A DNA stretch of 31,608 nucleotides from Ectocarpus siliculosus. Taxonomy: Eukaryota; Sar; Phaeophyceae; Ectocarpales; Ectocarpaceae. Below, in pieces: positions 20,838 through 31,608 of this stretch. The translations under genes were made by a program, and so were the position numbers. Below the pieces are notes generated by a model. That model was not told where the DNA came from, searched no databases, and worked only from the letters and a program-made list of their open reading frames with translations. The DNA is taken from the NCBI GenBank assembly GCA_000310025.1, contig FN648776.1, forward strand, positions 11,216 to 42,823. Reading direction: 5' to 3'. Within the stretch, counting starts at the first letter, position 1, and every line of letters starts with the position of its first letter.

Positions 20838-22343
20838 TCAATCCCATTCCACAAACCCACCACGAATAAATAGCCAAAGCACAAGCGTGTCGAGAGTGAT
20901 TATGGCGTTCACCGCAGGTGAATACACGCTATCGGGGAAAAAGTGTGAGTCATCGTCCTCGTCATCGTCGGACAACGAGAAAGATATTGCGTCGAGGGTT
21001 ACCCACAGCAACTGGACTACCATTCCGGCCCAAAAAAGGTAGAACCGCCGGCGCTTGTCAGTTGCGCTAAATCGTTCGGCTCCTCGGGTGAAAGCCCGAT
21101 ACAACTCTCGAAACGAGCGGCACGCGATGACCAACGCCACAACCACCACAAACAAGACAATAACCAGCGCATAAACTATTGTCCACCTCCAAAAGTAGGG
21201 CATTGATACCCAGCATAGCGCCAACAACGAAAACATGCTCCATTGACAAGGTCGATCGTGAAACCTCCGCACATGGATGGGCGAAATCGGCTCCGAAACT
21301 TCGCTCGTTATCAGCAACGCACACACCGTCACGGTCAAAGGCAGCTCAAGAAAAATATACGGCCAGGTGAAAATGTCGCAGTCGTCCCCGTCCGTCCATG
21401 CAGCGCAAGCGGCTCTGTCAGGTTCTCTGCCAGCAACTCGGCCATCGTTTCCGGTCGCTTTCACGGAAAAGGTCGCTAGAACGAAGCTCATACCAATGAC
21501 CTCAAGCACCCAAAACAGGCGCCACTTTCCGGAAACGTTTTTGAGCACGGTGTGGGCCTTCTCGTCCTGCGAAAAAATAGAACGCGACAACAACGAGCGT
21601 GTTACGACGTAAGCCGAGGGTGCGCTGGCGTACGTAAGTGATGTAGGAAGCCGTACGTGCGTCTCGCCCTGAGGGTTCGGCTATCCTGCAGTTCGGGTGC
21701 ACATACACATTGATCGGACACATGCGACCTTTAATTCGATGCATGCATCACTTACAAGGAAGTCCTTTGCGTGAACGGTGAACGGTGAACGTTCGGGTTA
21801 TTTCTCTGCACAAGTAGGGTCACCAGCCAGCCGTGATCGTGCCATAACCTGTTCGGGGTCCGCGCATGACCGACGCAGCAGTGAGTGTTGGAAATGCATC
21901 GCAATATAATCATACGCCGTGGAACTTACCACGTCGGCGATGAACAGGACGGCGGCGGCCCCGATAACAAGGTTCACGTTGTCCTCGGACGAGAAAAACA
22001 GCACCCGCACCGAGGCCCCGATTAGCGTGAGCAACGTCGCCACCAGGAACACGCCGAACAGCCTCCGTCCCGTAAACCACACAAACTCATCGCCGGAGCC
22101 GCGTCCTTCCACGACGAGCGCACAGCCTCCGCACAGGTCCGCCACCGCTATCGACAAGAGCAAGTACATGGACACTGCTATGGCCAGCATTGAGTAGTCG
22201 ATGGTCTCGGACGAGGTGTCGCTGTCGGTAAATTCGTTTCCACCGACGTACCACAGCCGGGCGTAGCATATCGCTTGAGTCTGCTCAAAGAAGGGGCGAA
22301 GGCGCCCGCGGGTCGAGAGTGCGAGAGGGCTGTTGCGGTTGCG
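20838..22343 (-). CDS. Multi-pass membrane protein, unrecognised family
   Basis: Two exons are clear. 22343-21930 (138 codons) begins after an acceptor TTTGTAG and ends at a perfect GTAAGT donor. 21566-20838 (242 codons and TGA) begins after TTCGCAG. The intron 21929-21567 is phase 0. The product has about eight hydrophobic segments, among them MLAIAVSMYLLLSIAVADL, LFGVFLVATLLTLIGA, VIGMSFVLATFSV, IFLELPLTVTVCALLI and IVYALVIVLFVVVVALVIA. Between the last two lies an acidic run (SDDDEDDD) at about 20951-20974. A cysteine-bearing, charged segment (CAAWTDGDDCDIF) may be a loop. An upstream exon ending at 22795 (…VPEAVAAWVILL, donor GTGAGA) with soluble-looking sequence probably precedes it. No family is recognised, so transport or receptor roles cannot be separated. 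Confidence 0.65.
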
Positions 22344-22794
22344 CTACAAACTCTTTCGGGGGACGATATTGGCGGTCCTGACGTTTTTGTAACCGTACGT
22401 ATGCTGCACGGTTGGTTGCGTGCGGTGCGGACCCGTTTCAAAACGAACCCCGGCTCGATCAACCTCATTGGTACCCATCGGTGGCGTCGCTGAGAGGAAA
22501 GGCCTGGCCTCAGTAGCTGGTTGCGCGAGGCGACTTCAAGCACGGGACCCTGGAATCTGTGCTACTATTACATTCGTTTGTTTCGGCCGCACACACCCGC
22601 TTGCTCATTGGTCGGGGTACAGGCACACCGTCCACTTGGTTCCGATGCGGGCTTCCACACCTGGGGGGGGCGGGGGGGGGCATGTCGACAACCTGCATAC
22701 ACGAATTGCCGGTGTACGTAAATACACAACCCACCGAGAATGTACACGATCTACATGTATGAATCAGGAATGAGGAGGTCCATTTTCCTCTCAC

Positions 22795-22950
22795 CAACAG
22801 GATAACCCAGGCTGCCACTGCTTCGGGAACGGTCACCGGAGCTTCACCATCGTCTTGGTCGCGCTCGCCGCAGGCCCAGAGGTACACCGAGCCAGCCTGG
22901 AACCCTTCGAGCTTGAAGTCGGACCCAGGCCACGACGTTGGGCTGTTCAC
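22795..22950 (-). CDS. Probable upstream exon of the membrane-protein gene
   Basis: The minus-strand frame reads through SWPGSDFKLEGFQAGSVYLWACGERDQDDGEAPVTVPEAVAAWVILL in pieces and ends at a GTGAGA donor at 22794. The composition differs from neighbouring frames and looks like a folded soluble domain. The 5' boundary is uncertain: the same frame stays open well upstream to 23271, but with low-complexity sequence. It most likely encodes the N-terminal, non-membrane part of the protein described at 20838-22343. Confidence 0.4.
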
Positions 22951-23279
22951 CACGGACCCGGGGTTGTTGTTTTCTCCTCGCAGGAAACGTAACCCACGCC
23001 CGCCGCGGTGCTGGGGGCGCCCGCGGATTGCGGCGTAGACCATGCCGGAGGTACGCCCACAGTGGCAGTGGGCGCGACGAGCCCCGACGCGGTCGTGGGA
23101 GTCTTCCGCCCGACCTGTTCGATGCTGGTCAATGGTGCATAAGGGGCAATCAAGACATGTATACGACACGCTCTGTGTGTAGCGGTCTTGGATATTTCCT
23201 GGAAAAGCATGCAGCCGAACATGTGACTCGTGATTTCTTGCTGCTTTTTGAGTAGAACAGTCGGAAGTCACACGTTGCA

Positions 23280-25060
23280 GCTCTTCTTGCCGATGAATCT
23301 ACTCTGTGTGTCGTTTGGAGCAATCATGCGGATTTTTCCTTGCCAACGACGCCAGGCCCGCGAGAGCTACGTGCTTTGATTCGAACTTCCATCCAACCAA
23401 GTTGTGGGCAACTAACTACCAGGAGACCTGCGGCATACGGCGGTACTTGAGTTTCACGACGCCCCCTGCAGTGTCGAAATAACCGTGCCGGTGGTAGACT
23501 AACGCAGTCACCGTCGACTGCAAGTATTTACTCTCCCTTGTGTGCGTTGGATTTTTCTCATCGAGGAGCAGAGAACCATGAGCCCGAATTTGAACTCCTC
23601 GACGCGCTATAGTACGTCTTCATCACGACGACATCGGCACGCACCCAGCAACACTCTCCATGCCTCAACTTACAAGGCCACCTACAACCGTTCTTCTCGT
23701 CACCATGCTAAATCATCAGAGCTCGCAGAGGGGGGAATGCGACCAACCAGAGCACAAGGACGAAAGTTGGAACCACTCCCCCCGTGCCAAGCCAATTGGC
23801 GGAGATGGAACTCCAAGGCTACGCGAGCACCTCTCGGCAATGAACGACATGCTCCGACTTTGTGATTCTAAGGGAGGGTTCTTGAAACGGACCCATCACA
23901 CAATCGCGGTTATGACCGCAGTCTGCAAACAAAGGGTGGGGACACAATGCTCTCTACCTGGACCGGCATTCATGGGCGGGAAAGCACCTACTACACCGTT
24001 TCGATTGGTGGCACTTTGTGCCGACAAGAGCCAAGCAAGGCGATCTTGCGCACGGCAGTCTGTGAAGTCAGGAAAACAAAGAAGACACAAAGTAGGTGTT
24101 GCAAGCGCCGACGCCACTTTTACCACAACTACTCTCACGGGCAGCGTCCCCTGATTGCATGGCCTAGCCGCCCTGCGCTCTGATTGGTCGCATTCCCATC
24201 CTGCGAGGTCTGAGGAGCGAGCATGACGGTGACGAAAAGAAAGAAAAGGTTGAATGCAAGGAAGGGCGGTATTCGTAAGTGAAGACGTTGAGAGTTTTTT
24301 GGGTGCGTGCCAATGCCGACATAATGAAGGCGTAGTCTACATACATTCATAGCGCTTCGCGGATTTCAAATTTAGGCTTGCTCTGACTCTTAGTTGTTGT
24401 TGCTTCCGACCACAACCTCATGTACATCGATCTGTCTGTGCGTACGAATGCGATCAACCCTGGTGCGTGCATGATCATCACCCCCCCTTCGCCCCCCCCC
24501 AAATCCCTCTGCAAGTTCTTGCGTCCGCAGTCGGTACAACAAAGCATTTATTGTTTTCTTTCGAATTGCCTTGACTAGTATTTCTGTGGCCTACGGAGGG
24601 AGACATCCCCCGTACCACACGTTCCGCACGGCACAAAGCCTCTGCGGTATCCTAACGTGTCTCTGCTTCTAAAACACAAAATCTCCCTCCGAATACTACC
24701 AGACGGGACGAAACTGTTGCACAGTAGCAGTCTCGGACGATTGAGCCTCCCAATGGTACGCACTACCATTCAGAAAACACCCAATTCGAAGTCGTGCGAT
24801 ATCTGCTTCGGGATACAACAGTACAACCCGTCGGGTCGTCCGATGTTGTGCATTACGCTTATATTACCAACACAGAACTGTGCGATACGCACCCTGCACG
24901 CAACTTGACCGCGAAACGGGACGGCACAGCTCAGCCGTTGACCTTCGTGACGCGCCGCCCGCCTAGAAAATCCCCAAATCGGAGGACTCAAAGAGTTCCT
25001 CCACCAAGAAGCACAACGGCGAGCGCTACCTCAGAGAGACCCTAGTCAGTCAGCAGTTTA
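23280..25060. other. No confident gene; several weak open frames
   Basis: Plus-strand frames at 23542-23865 and 23660-24154 overlap in different phases and encode Ser/Thr/Arg-rich sequence without domains. Frames at 24657-24908 and 24794-25045 likewise overlap. Short C runs (24481-24500) and CAAC-type simple sequence are present. Part of a spliced gene could be hidden here, but I cannot support one. Confidence 0.4.
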
Positions 25061-26400
25061 TTTGGTCTTCGACAACAAACTTTCATTTTATTTCGACTGG
25101 TTGTTGTGGCTAAATATCTCGAACACCGGTCGGTCTGAATTAATTAATATACTCACCCGTGGGGGTACGGAGGTGTGTGACGAGATGTGACGATCTCTGA
25201 CGCGGGTTCAGTGTGGAGCTAGTCCGACCACTGTGTGCAGGTTGGAGCCGCTTCGCTTCTTCAGTCTGTTTCCTTCCTTGTCCTTCCTTTCTCTCTCAGT
25301 CGCTCGCTATCGCTCACTCCCAGGGAACACCAGGGAACACCAGGCAAGACAATGAGCAAGGTGGAACGCTTGCACATCGCTTGCTACTGCTAGTAACCAT
25401 TGTACTGCTACCTGCCTAAAGTCGGAATACTAGGAACCTGGGCAGGTGGTCGGGATATTCCTGAAAGATATACCCGCCCAGATGGTATCTTAGTCCAAGG
25501 GTCCAAATACCACAACGGAGGTGCTCGCTGGTCTCACTTTGAGACCTTGACATTGCTCCAGGAGCACACGTGCGTGCGACGGTGCTATTGGTTAGTATTA
25601 TGTGGGAGCGCTGCTGAGGTAAGAAGAGTAGACTAGATAAATAGTCTAGACTCTTTAGAAAAAAGAGACTTGTCCCCGAACCTAACAATAAGCAAACGCA
25701 AGGCACCGCGGCTGCTGTCGACAACGATCACGGGTTGTGGTTGCTCAGAAGACCACAAAGGTGCGTGTGAGAGCGATTGAGAACCCCCCGAGAAACAAGA
25801 AGCATTCAATACAGCAAGCACAACGAAGAGAGAGATGGGGCATGAGAATATATAGCGATAAAACAACAACAATATCTAACTCCAACATGTAAACCGACCG
25901 GCACCAGAAAAATATACTTCTACTGCAGTAGTACCAGGTAAATCAGCTGCGGTACCCAAAAAAACAAGCACACCCGACGCGTGTGCGGGCAAATAATACC
26001 AGAATTCACGATTGGTGTTCGCACATCTTTCTGTTGGAATAAGCCATGATGTGTCTGCTGGCTTCATTCTTAGCCGGGATGTCTATACCGCGTGACACTT
26101 CTCATTCCGCGATGCCGCCCTTGAGCCCTTGATGCCAAACGGGTATTGCATGTGTACCGCTGCTCGTGGGTGCTCTCCGCTTCTCCTGGAACCCACAAAA
26201 CCACCAACCAAGGAGAATAGATCACATCACGTATGTTTGCGGTGCGCTCAACTAAACCGTGATGTTGCACGTCCGAGGCTATCTTATCTTCACAGAGAAT
26301 GATGATGAGCCTATTGTAGCCGCCACTGTTTGCGGCTTTCGATCGTACGTCGCCGAGAGCCCCGCCGGAGCTACACATACATGGCAAAATAGAATTTGGA
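25061..26400. other. Non-coding sequence with small repeats and a hairpin
   Basis: A 14-bp direct repeat, CAGGGAACACCAGG, occurs at 25321-25344. An inverted repeat, TAGACTA-(6 nt)-TAGTCTA, lies at 25629-25648, followed by a second inverted pair (GACTCTTT … AAAAGAGAC). No gene is supported. The pyrimidine-rich stretch at 25255-25320 could belong to a promoter or an old LTR. Confidence 0.45.
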
Positions 26401-26438
26401 AAACCTAGACTTTAGGTACGTACCTGTGAGTGTGGCCC

Positions 26439-26511
26439 GCGAGAATGCATGTTAGTCTACACTCTACAAAGCGACCGCGAGATGCACGTTAGTCTATACA
26501 CTCTACAAAGA
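26439..26511. repeat. Diverged tandem duplication of about 36 bp
   Basis: Two neighbouring units share CGCGAGA(A)TGCA(T/C)GTTAGTCTA and CACTCTACAAAG. They sit about 640 bp upstream of the XRN2-type start codon. No function is evident. Confidence 0.75.
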
Positions 26512-27147
26512 TTTCGAGACGGGAGAAAAACACCACGAACGACGAGAGGTATCTATCTCACCATGTATGTAGTGGTTCCTCGAGAGCCTTCAAGAAGAGG
26601 AAGAAAAGAGTAGTACAGGCCCGCTCTCTACAGATGAAAAATAGGCTGTCTTTGTCACAACAGCTCCCTTGTACGCGTGTTCCGCGTCAGTCGCTGCGGG
26701 TTGTGTTGGCGGTCAACGCGTAGAACGTAGAACGAACTAACAAAAACTTTATTTTTATCGATCAAAAATTCTTTCCGCCGGCAATTTTTCAATTTTTCCG
26801 ATTTTCTCAGCGAGTGATGATGTTAGACAAGATCTCGAGGTATTTGGAGGTACATACGTTGTAGCATACGTGTGCCTTCTAGTGGTGCCAACGCGAGTTT
26901 TGTTTCATGCTATCGCGTTTTCGCATGTTGTTGAGAATGTTTGTGTGACAATCGACCAAAACTCAAGCTACTTGCCGTGTGGAAACTCACATACGTACGT
27001 ACCATACCCCTATTCGAATATCATCTGAGGGGCCCCTGCGTCTTGGGTGTCGCGTGCGCGCTGTGCTGTGGTTGCTTGCTTGGGCAACGGCAGACCAGCG
27101 GCGCTAGAGAGAGGCAGCGGCGAGGAGGCCGAAGAGGGAGGAGGACG
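26512..27147 (+). promoter_or_regulatory. Upstream region and 5' leader of the XRN2-type gene
   Basis: There is an AT-rich stretch (26735-26805, with TTTATTTTTATCG and AATTTTTC repeats). Closer to the gene are a GC-rich segment and a purine-rich leader (GAGAGAGGCAGCGGCGAGGAGG) leading to the ATG at 27148. No TATA box at a canonical distance is obvious. An in-frame open stretch runs upstream from 26941, but XRN2/RAT1 proteins start with MGVPAF, so the start at 27148 is preferred. Confidence 0.45.
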
Positions 27148-30100
27148 ATGGGAGTCCCGGCGTTCTACCGATGGCTGAGCGAGAAGTATCCGAAGATTGT
27201 GGTGGACATGCTAGAGGACCACGCGGCTCGGGTGGAAGGGACGGAGATTCCCCTCGACCTCACGGCGGAGAACCCGAATGGCATCGAGGTGCGTACACGA
27301 CACCTTTGGCTGCTTTGCAAGGGGACGGTACCATGTTTTTGCTCCTCCTCTCTCGACTTCCGCGAGGGAGCCAAGGCTTCCGTCCGGAGGCAGTGCGGGG
27401 AAAGGCGGGGTGTGCGGTACATCGTCCCTTTTTTGCCTCTGCTCCAAGCTCGAGAGAGAATGCAGCTCGCGCACGATTCACCGACAAGCTACAAGTGTGT
27501 AGTTGCAACCCAAGGCGCCTGCCCAATAGAGAGCAGCAGGAGCAGCAGCAGGAGGGGCACTGGCTTCCGCCGTCATCTGTTGCTACTACAACGATAGTAC
27601 CATGGATTTGCAAAGCTCTCGACGAACATTGCCTGCTGTTTAGTTTAACGCGGAAGCCTCTCTCTCTGTGTGGCTCACATCCCGCACAACAACCGGCATC
27701 GCGGTAGCACCGCCTAACCTTTTCCTATTAGTAAAGAGTACCAGGCCATGAGCCTCTCCGTCGCTACGGCAACGATGCGCGATGGTTCACAACGGGCGGC
27801 CGTTGTGTGTTACGCACTTGAACACCGCTGCTGCTGTGTTGGTCCTTGGGGTCGAACGTTCCTGTACCTCGCGTTGATCCGACCGCCTGTGCGACCTACT
27901 TGCATAGCGACCACTCTCCCCAACCGGTACTTCTTTTGCGCACCGTATCACAACGGCGGCACCCTAGTTTCACACAATCAACGCGCAATATCCGCCCCGC
28001 CCGTGTGTGTGTAGCTCGCGTGCGATCAGTGCGTCTCTTCCCCCACTGGGACTCTATTCTCTTGTTTCTGCGCATTCGCGAGCAGCGGCGTATGCATAGC
28101 GAGAAGGAAAAAGAAAACAACAGCAACTGCTGTCGGTTCACCACAAGCTCGGAACTCGGAACATCAGGCGCGATCTGGATCAACTCGTCAACTCCTCGCA
28201 CGATGCCTCACGCTCAAGATTTTAGATTTTGTTTTTATGATTTTGAGAAGGTACACACCGTCCAACCGTCCGGGGGGCATGTACCGAAAACCGAAATCGT
28301 GTAAACGGGCGCGCCCAGATTTTGGCCGGGGTAGTTCATTTCCCGAGAACACATCCCGCCGTGCTGCTGCTGCATCCCCTCCGCGGGTAGCCAGCTCTGG
28401 AGCACTACCAACGTCTCGCCATCCTCAAGTTACAGCTGCTCCCTCTCGGTCTTTGGTCTCTTGCAAAGAACAAACAATTTCATCTCGATCATCACATGAG
28501 TCCAGGATATACATATTACTTTTTTTCGGGTAATCTATGGAGATGGTCGACCCTCTTGGGAGCGCCGTCTTCGACACCCGTTGACACCCATTTTTGTCGC
28601 GCCACCTTCGCTTGGCGTGTCTCTCGTGCCGTGCCTGTCTGCCAACCCTCTCTTTTCAGTTCGACAACCTGTATATCGACATGAACGGCATCATCCACCC
28701 TTGCTCTCACCCTGAGGACAAGCCCCCCCCGGAGAGCGAGGAGGAGATGTACAAGAACATCATGGACTACATCGACCGGTATGTATGTTGTGTACCCCCC
28801 CCCGCCCCTCTTCCTTCCTAGTATCCGTCGCCCCTTATCCGTATCCACCCCGCCATCCCACACCCATGTATCGTTTGGGAAATACACATACTTCAAGTAC
28901 AATGAAAAGAGACTACCCGTTCGAGATATAACCACAGCGGATTTTTTTATTTTGTTCTCGACCTTCTGTACAAATGGTTTCACCGCCGCCGCCGTCAGAT
29001 TCTGCACAGCTTTGTATGGGCCTGTTGCCTCTTCTCTCGTTGAAAGGGACCCATCCGGGGGGGGGGTAGGAGGGGGGGGGCTCTAAAGGCTTCCATAGCA
29101 ACAGTAACGGTCTTCTAGCCAAGAACGCGTCCCACGGGGCTTGAATGAGCAATAACGTTTGCTTGGTTGTTTACTTTTTTTCTAAATATAACACAGCACG
29201 ACAAAATCCATCATGTTTTGTTGGTTTGGGCTAAATTTACAACAACGCGTTTTTCTACTTTTTTTTGTTCGGGGGGGCAGACTTTTCTCGGCGGTCCGGC
29301 CGCGGCGGCTGCTCTACCTGGCCATCGACGGAGTGGCCCCCAGGGCGAAGATGAACCAGCAGCGCTCGCGACGGTTTCGGTCTGCCCAGGAGGCGGAGGA
29401 GGCAGCGGAACTGATGGAAGAGACGCGCCAGGCCATGAAGGAGATGGGCGTGAAGGTATAACGCTAGGGTTAGGCCGAATATGGCACGGGGGCGGGAGTC
29501 AAGTCAGCCGCGAGCGAGGGAACGTCCTCGATCCCGTTAGGTTTTGCCGGGCTGAAGAAGTGTTTTGAGGGTTTTGTTGCAGGAGTCGTGTGCGACGAAG
29601 TGCTGAGGTCTGCACGCCGTCATGGTGCACGCCCTTGGCATGCGGTGAAAATCTGGAGGCGATAACAACAGCAGTATGGCCGAATACAATTGGGACAGAT
29701 CTCCTCCCTTGGGTGCTCTCTTCCGATTTCGGCGATGTATCCTTAGAATTCGTGCTCCGCACTCACGATGACGACTTTCATGCGAGGAATCCTTTCTTGA
29801 ACACGTCGGGTGATTTTATCTTTTGTTTTTTGCGGGATTTTGCCTATAGCAGTAGTGGGAGCAGGCTTGCCAGTCCTTCAAAGCGCGCACAGTTATGGTA
29901 CGAGGAAGTGGATGGTGTTGCTGTTGGACGTGGATGTGTTTTTTTGCGATCTGCAAGTGGAAGGGTACTAGGAGACACCGCGGTTGTTTGGGTTCCACGT
30001 GCTGCCTACCGCCCGCGTGCATCGCGCACCATCGAAACTGCTGCTGCTGCTGCTGTGTTGGATTGAACCGACTAGGTGCCGCCCAAGGCAAAGCCTGCGT

Positions 30101-30798
30101 GGGACAGCAACATCATCACCCCGGGCACGGAGTTCATGCACAAACTGTCCCGCTACCTGCGGTTCTACGTGCAGGACAGGGTCAACCGCGACAAGGCCTG
30201 GCAGAACATCAAGGTGAGTGCTTGCAGTAGACAAGTGGGGATCTCCCGAGATCTCCGAATACTGCAGTGGTGGCAGTTGATGATTGCCGCCTTGTCTAGG
30301 GCCACAGCATTTTTCGAAGGAGAAATGTTTTCTACCACTATGCCAAGAGGTTTTATCCTTGCGGGACTCCCCACTGTAGTGCTTCAGATTGCAGCGTGGC
30401 AGCGACAACTGCAACACCAGCAAAAACGACGAGGACGACGACAGGAAACGCAGCGATAGTGACGAGTACACCTACAGAAATGTCAACATCGACAGCAACA
30501 ATGGCAATCTACAATCAGCTTTCATCCGTGGCAGCAGTATCTCTGGTTCTTAATCACCCCCTCCTCCTCCTCCTCCTCCCCCCCCCCCCCCTCCCTCCGC
30601 TCGTCCCACAAGGTGATACTGTCGGACGCCAGCGAGCCCGGCGAGGGGGAGCACAAGATCATGGACTTCGTGCGCCGGCAGCGCACCCAGCCGGGCTACG
30701 ACCCGAACCAGCACCACATCCTGCACGGCCTGGACGCGGACCTCATCATGCTCGGGCTCGCCACGCACGAGCGCTCCTTCACCATCCTCAGGGAACAG
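27148..30798 (+). CDS. XRN2: 5'-3' exoribonuclease, XRN2/RAT1 type (N-terminal part, five exons)
   Basis: This nuclear 5'-3' exonuclease degrades 5'-monophosphate RNA in transcription termination, rRNA maturation and RNA turnover. Exons: 27148-27288, 28660-28778, 29281-29455, 30076-30213 and 30613-30798. All junctions are GT-AG and the phases agree, giving 253 residues. The start [16 protein letters not shown] is the family signature. Catalytic acidic residues are visible: D54 in [10 protein letters not shown]202 and E204 in [10 protein letters not shown], and D232 and D234 in [29 protein letters not shown] and the QQRSRRFR motif are also conserved. [12 protein letters not shown] and the GTEFM region fit XRN2/RAT1 better than cytoplasmic XRN1. 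Intron 1 is long (1,371 bp). The rest of the gene (a family protein is usually about 900-1,000 residues) should lie beyond the next intron, mostly outside the window. Confidence 0.95.
27289..28659 (+). other. Intron 1 of the XRN2-type gene
   Basis: GT-AG intron (GTGCGTAC … CTCTTTTCAG). Open frames of 60-178 codons occur within it but show no domains. I see no RNA gene or mobile element inside. Confidence 0.85.
28779..29280 (+). other. Intron 2 of the XRN2-type gene
   Basis: Donor GTATGTAT; the acceptor is GGGGGGGCAG after a T-rich tract. It contains C and G homopolymer runs (28795-28804 and 29056-29080). Confidence 0.85.
29456..30075 (+). other. Intron 3 of the XRN2-type gene
   Basis: The donor is GTATAACG and the acceptor is GACTAG. 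A CTGCTGCTGCTGCTG run lies near the 3' end (30041-30055). A plus-strand open frame (29590-30066) inside the intron shows no recognisable domain. Confidence 0.8.
30214..30612 (+). other. Intron 4 of the XRN2-type gene
   Basis: Donor GTGAGTGC, acceptor CCCACAAG. The 3' end holds a (CTC)n/C-run polypyrimidine tract at 30557-30600. Confidence 0.85.
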
Positions 30799-31190
30799 GT
30801 GCGATGCGACATGTATGGGTGCGATAATCCTTGTTTGTTTGTGTGAAATCCTGAACTTCAGGGGACAGGTGCGACGTGGGATATTACTTTTTTGGTTTGT
30901 GAGCTCCTTCCCCATGCTCTGGGAGCAGGTGCGATATGTATGATGCGGATTAGTGATTATTGTTACGTGAACTCCCGAATTTCAGGGAGCAGGTGCGATA
31001 CGTGTGTATGCGTTGGTGCCTCTTTAGTCAAGAATTCCTTCATCATCTTCCGGGAGCAGGTACGGTATGTACCATGCGATATGCCTCGTTCGTTGTGAAC
31101 TCCTTCACCATCCTTAAGGAGCAGGTGCGATACGTATGGTGCGGATAGTGCTTGTTTTGTTCGTGAACTCCTGAACTTCAGGGGGCAGGT
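30774..31190 (+). repeat. Tandem array of the exon 5/intron 5 boundary, about 7 copies
   Basis: The end of exon 5 (CTCCTTCACCATCCTCAGGG AACAG) and the following GTGCGAT donor recur downstream. CAG|GT junctions lie after 30798, 30868, 30928, 30992, 31059, 31124 and 31188, at intervals of 60-70 bp. Several copies still encode a version of SFTILREQ (for example SFIIFREQ and SFTILKEQ). Alternate copies have a CCTGAACTTCAGGG-type variant instead. The first copy is the true exon end by homology with XRN2; the others look like duplicated, donor-bearing exon tails inside intron 5. Confidence 0.85.
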
Positions 31191-31459
31191 ACCATATGCA
31201 ATCCATATGCGATTGCGATTTTTTTTTTGCCAACCCTCGGGGAGCACGAGTGGTACGCGACACTGTTGTGTTTGTGAAAGGGGTGGGGGGTGTGCGTTAG
31301 TTGGAAGAGCCGCGCCAGAAGACCCACCACCTGATGAAAGCATTGCGGAAGACGGCCTGTTTCAGATACCCTGCGGACGGCAGAAGGTGGCCAATGTACG
31401 TTCCTTCCGAACCTCATTTTTGTCAGACGTGACAACATGCAACACTAGGTACCCATTCC
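31191..31459 (+). other. Unassigned sequence after the repeat array, possible next exon
   Basis: An open stretch after CGTTAG (about 31299-31385) could be an exon, but none of its frames matches the zinc-knuckle or central region expected after this point in XRN2/RAT1. It is most likely still intron 5, or a lineage-specific insertion. Confidence 0.3.
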
Positions 31460-31608
31460 ACGCCCCCCCCCCCCCCCACCCCCCCAGGAAGGGGGGGCAA
31501 GCGGGCGGGAAGGGAAAGGGGGGAAGGAAAAGGAAACCGCCGCCATGGACCGGGGGAGGGATTTTTTTGCCGGGGGGGGGGGAAAGGGGGGGGGGGGGGG
31601 GGGCGGGG
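31460..31608. other. G/C homopolymer tail, probably low-quality sequence
   Basis: Long runs of C then G with little else, ending in almost pure G. The base composition is unlike the rest of the window. This is typical of unreliable sequence at a contig or read end. Confidence 0.7.

Noticed and set aside
22510-23271. 253-codon minus-strand frame as a single gene
   Set aside because: Only its middle part (about 22795-22950) looks like protein. The 3' part crosses G runs and the strong GTGAGA donor, and the 5' part is low complexity.
29590-30066. 158-codon plus-strand frame inside XRN2 intron 3
   Set aside because: It lies wholly between well-supported splice sites, includes a CTG repeat and shows no domain.
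30774-31190. CRISPR-like array
   Set aside because: Repeats are degenerate, spacers are not unique and the first unit is the end of a eukaryotic exon, so it is a tandem duplication.

Overview
The window is eukaryotic nuclear DNA. Genes are split by GT-AG introns of about 140 to 1,400 bp, and tandem repeats and remains of transposable elements fill much of the space between them. No prokaryotic operon structure, CRISPR array or rRNA is visible. The mixture (MULE and KDZ-type DNA transposons, an FNIP/LRR-like repeat protein, intron-rich GC-rich genes) would fit a stramenopile such as a brown alga. That is an inference from general character, not from a diagnostic gene.

Layout. 1-1323: non-coding flank with a diverged 177-bp tandem repeat and a CACGCC-rich repeat. 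1333-7489: a complete Mutator-like element (MULE) with a perfect 9-bp target-site duplication, inverted repeats of about 0.76 and 0.81 kb, and an intron-containing transposase gene with a SWIM zinc finger that is broken by several frameshifts and a stop. 7499-10870: mostly non-coding, with a self-complementary 10-bp minisatellite at two places. A tRNA-derived, poly(A)-tailed SINE-like element is inserted in the second array. 10875-13917, minus strand: a gene of the KDZ-associated cysteine-cluster (CxC6-like) transposon family, with one in-frame TAG. 14383-14525, minus strand: an isolated coding-like exon. 14551-15886, plus strand: a decayed gene of about 16 FNIP-type repeats. 15890-20500: mostly unassigned, with a 77-bp tandem duplication, a third copy of the minisatellite and a few weak small ORFs. 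20838 to about 22950, minus strand: an unrecognised multi-exon, multi-pass membrane protein. 23000-27147: no confident gene. 27148-30798 and beyond: the 5' part of a well-conserved nuclear 5'-3' exoribonuclease of the XRN2/RAT1 type. Its first five exons are clear and it runs towards the window end. The last 150 bases are G/C homopolymers and look unreliable.

The only conserved housekeeping gene is XRN2/RAT1. Its fifth exon-intron junction has been tandemly duplicated about seven times, each copy keeping a CAG|GT donor-like site. This, the MULE with near-identical ends but a broken transposase, and the SINE inserted in a palindromic minisatellite are the most notable observations. No functional pathway links the genes; what they share is transposon and tandem-repeat activity around a few host genes.
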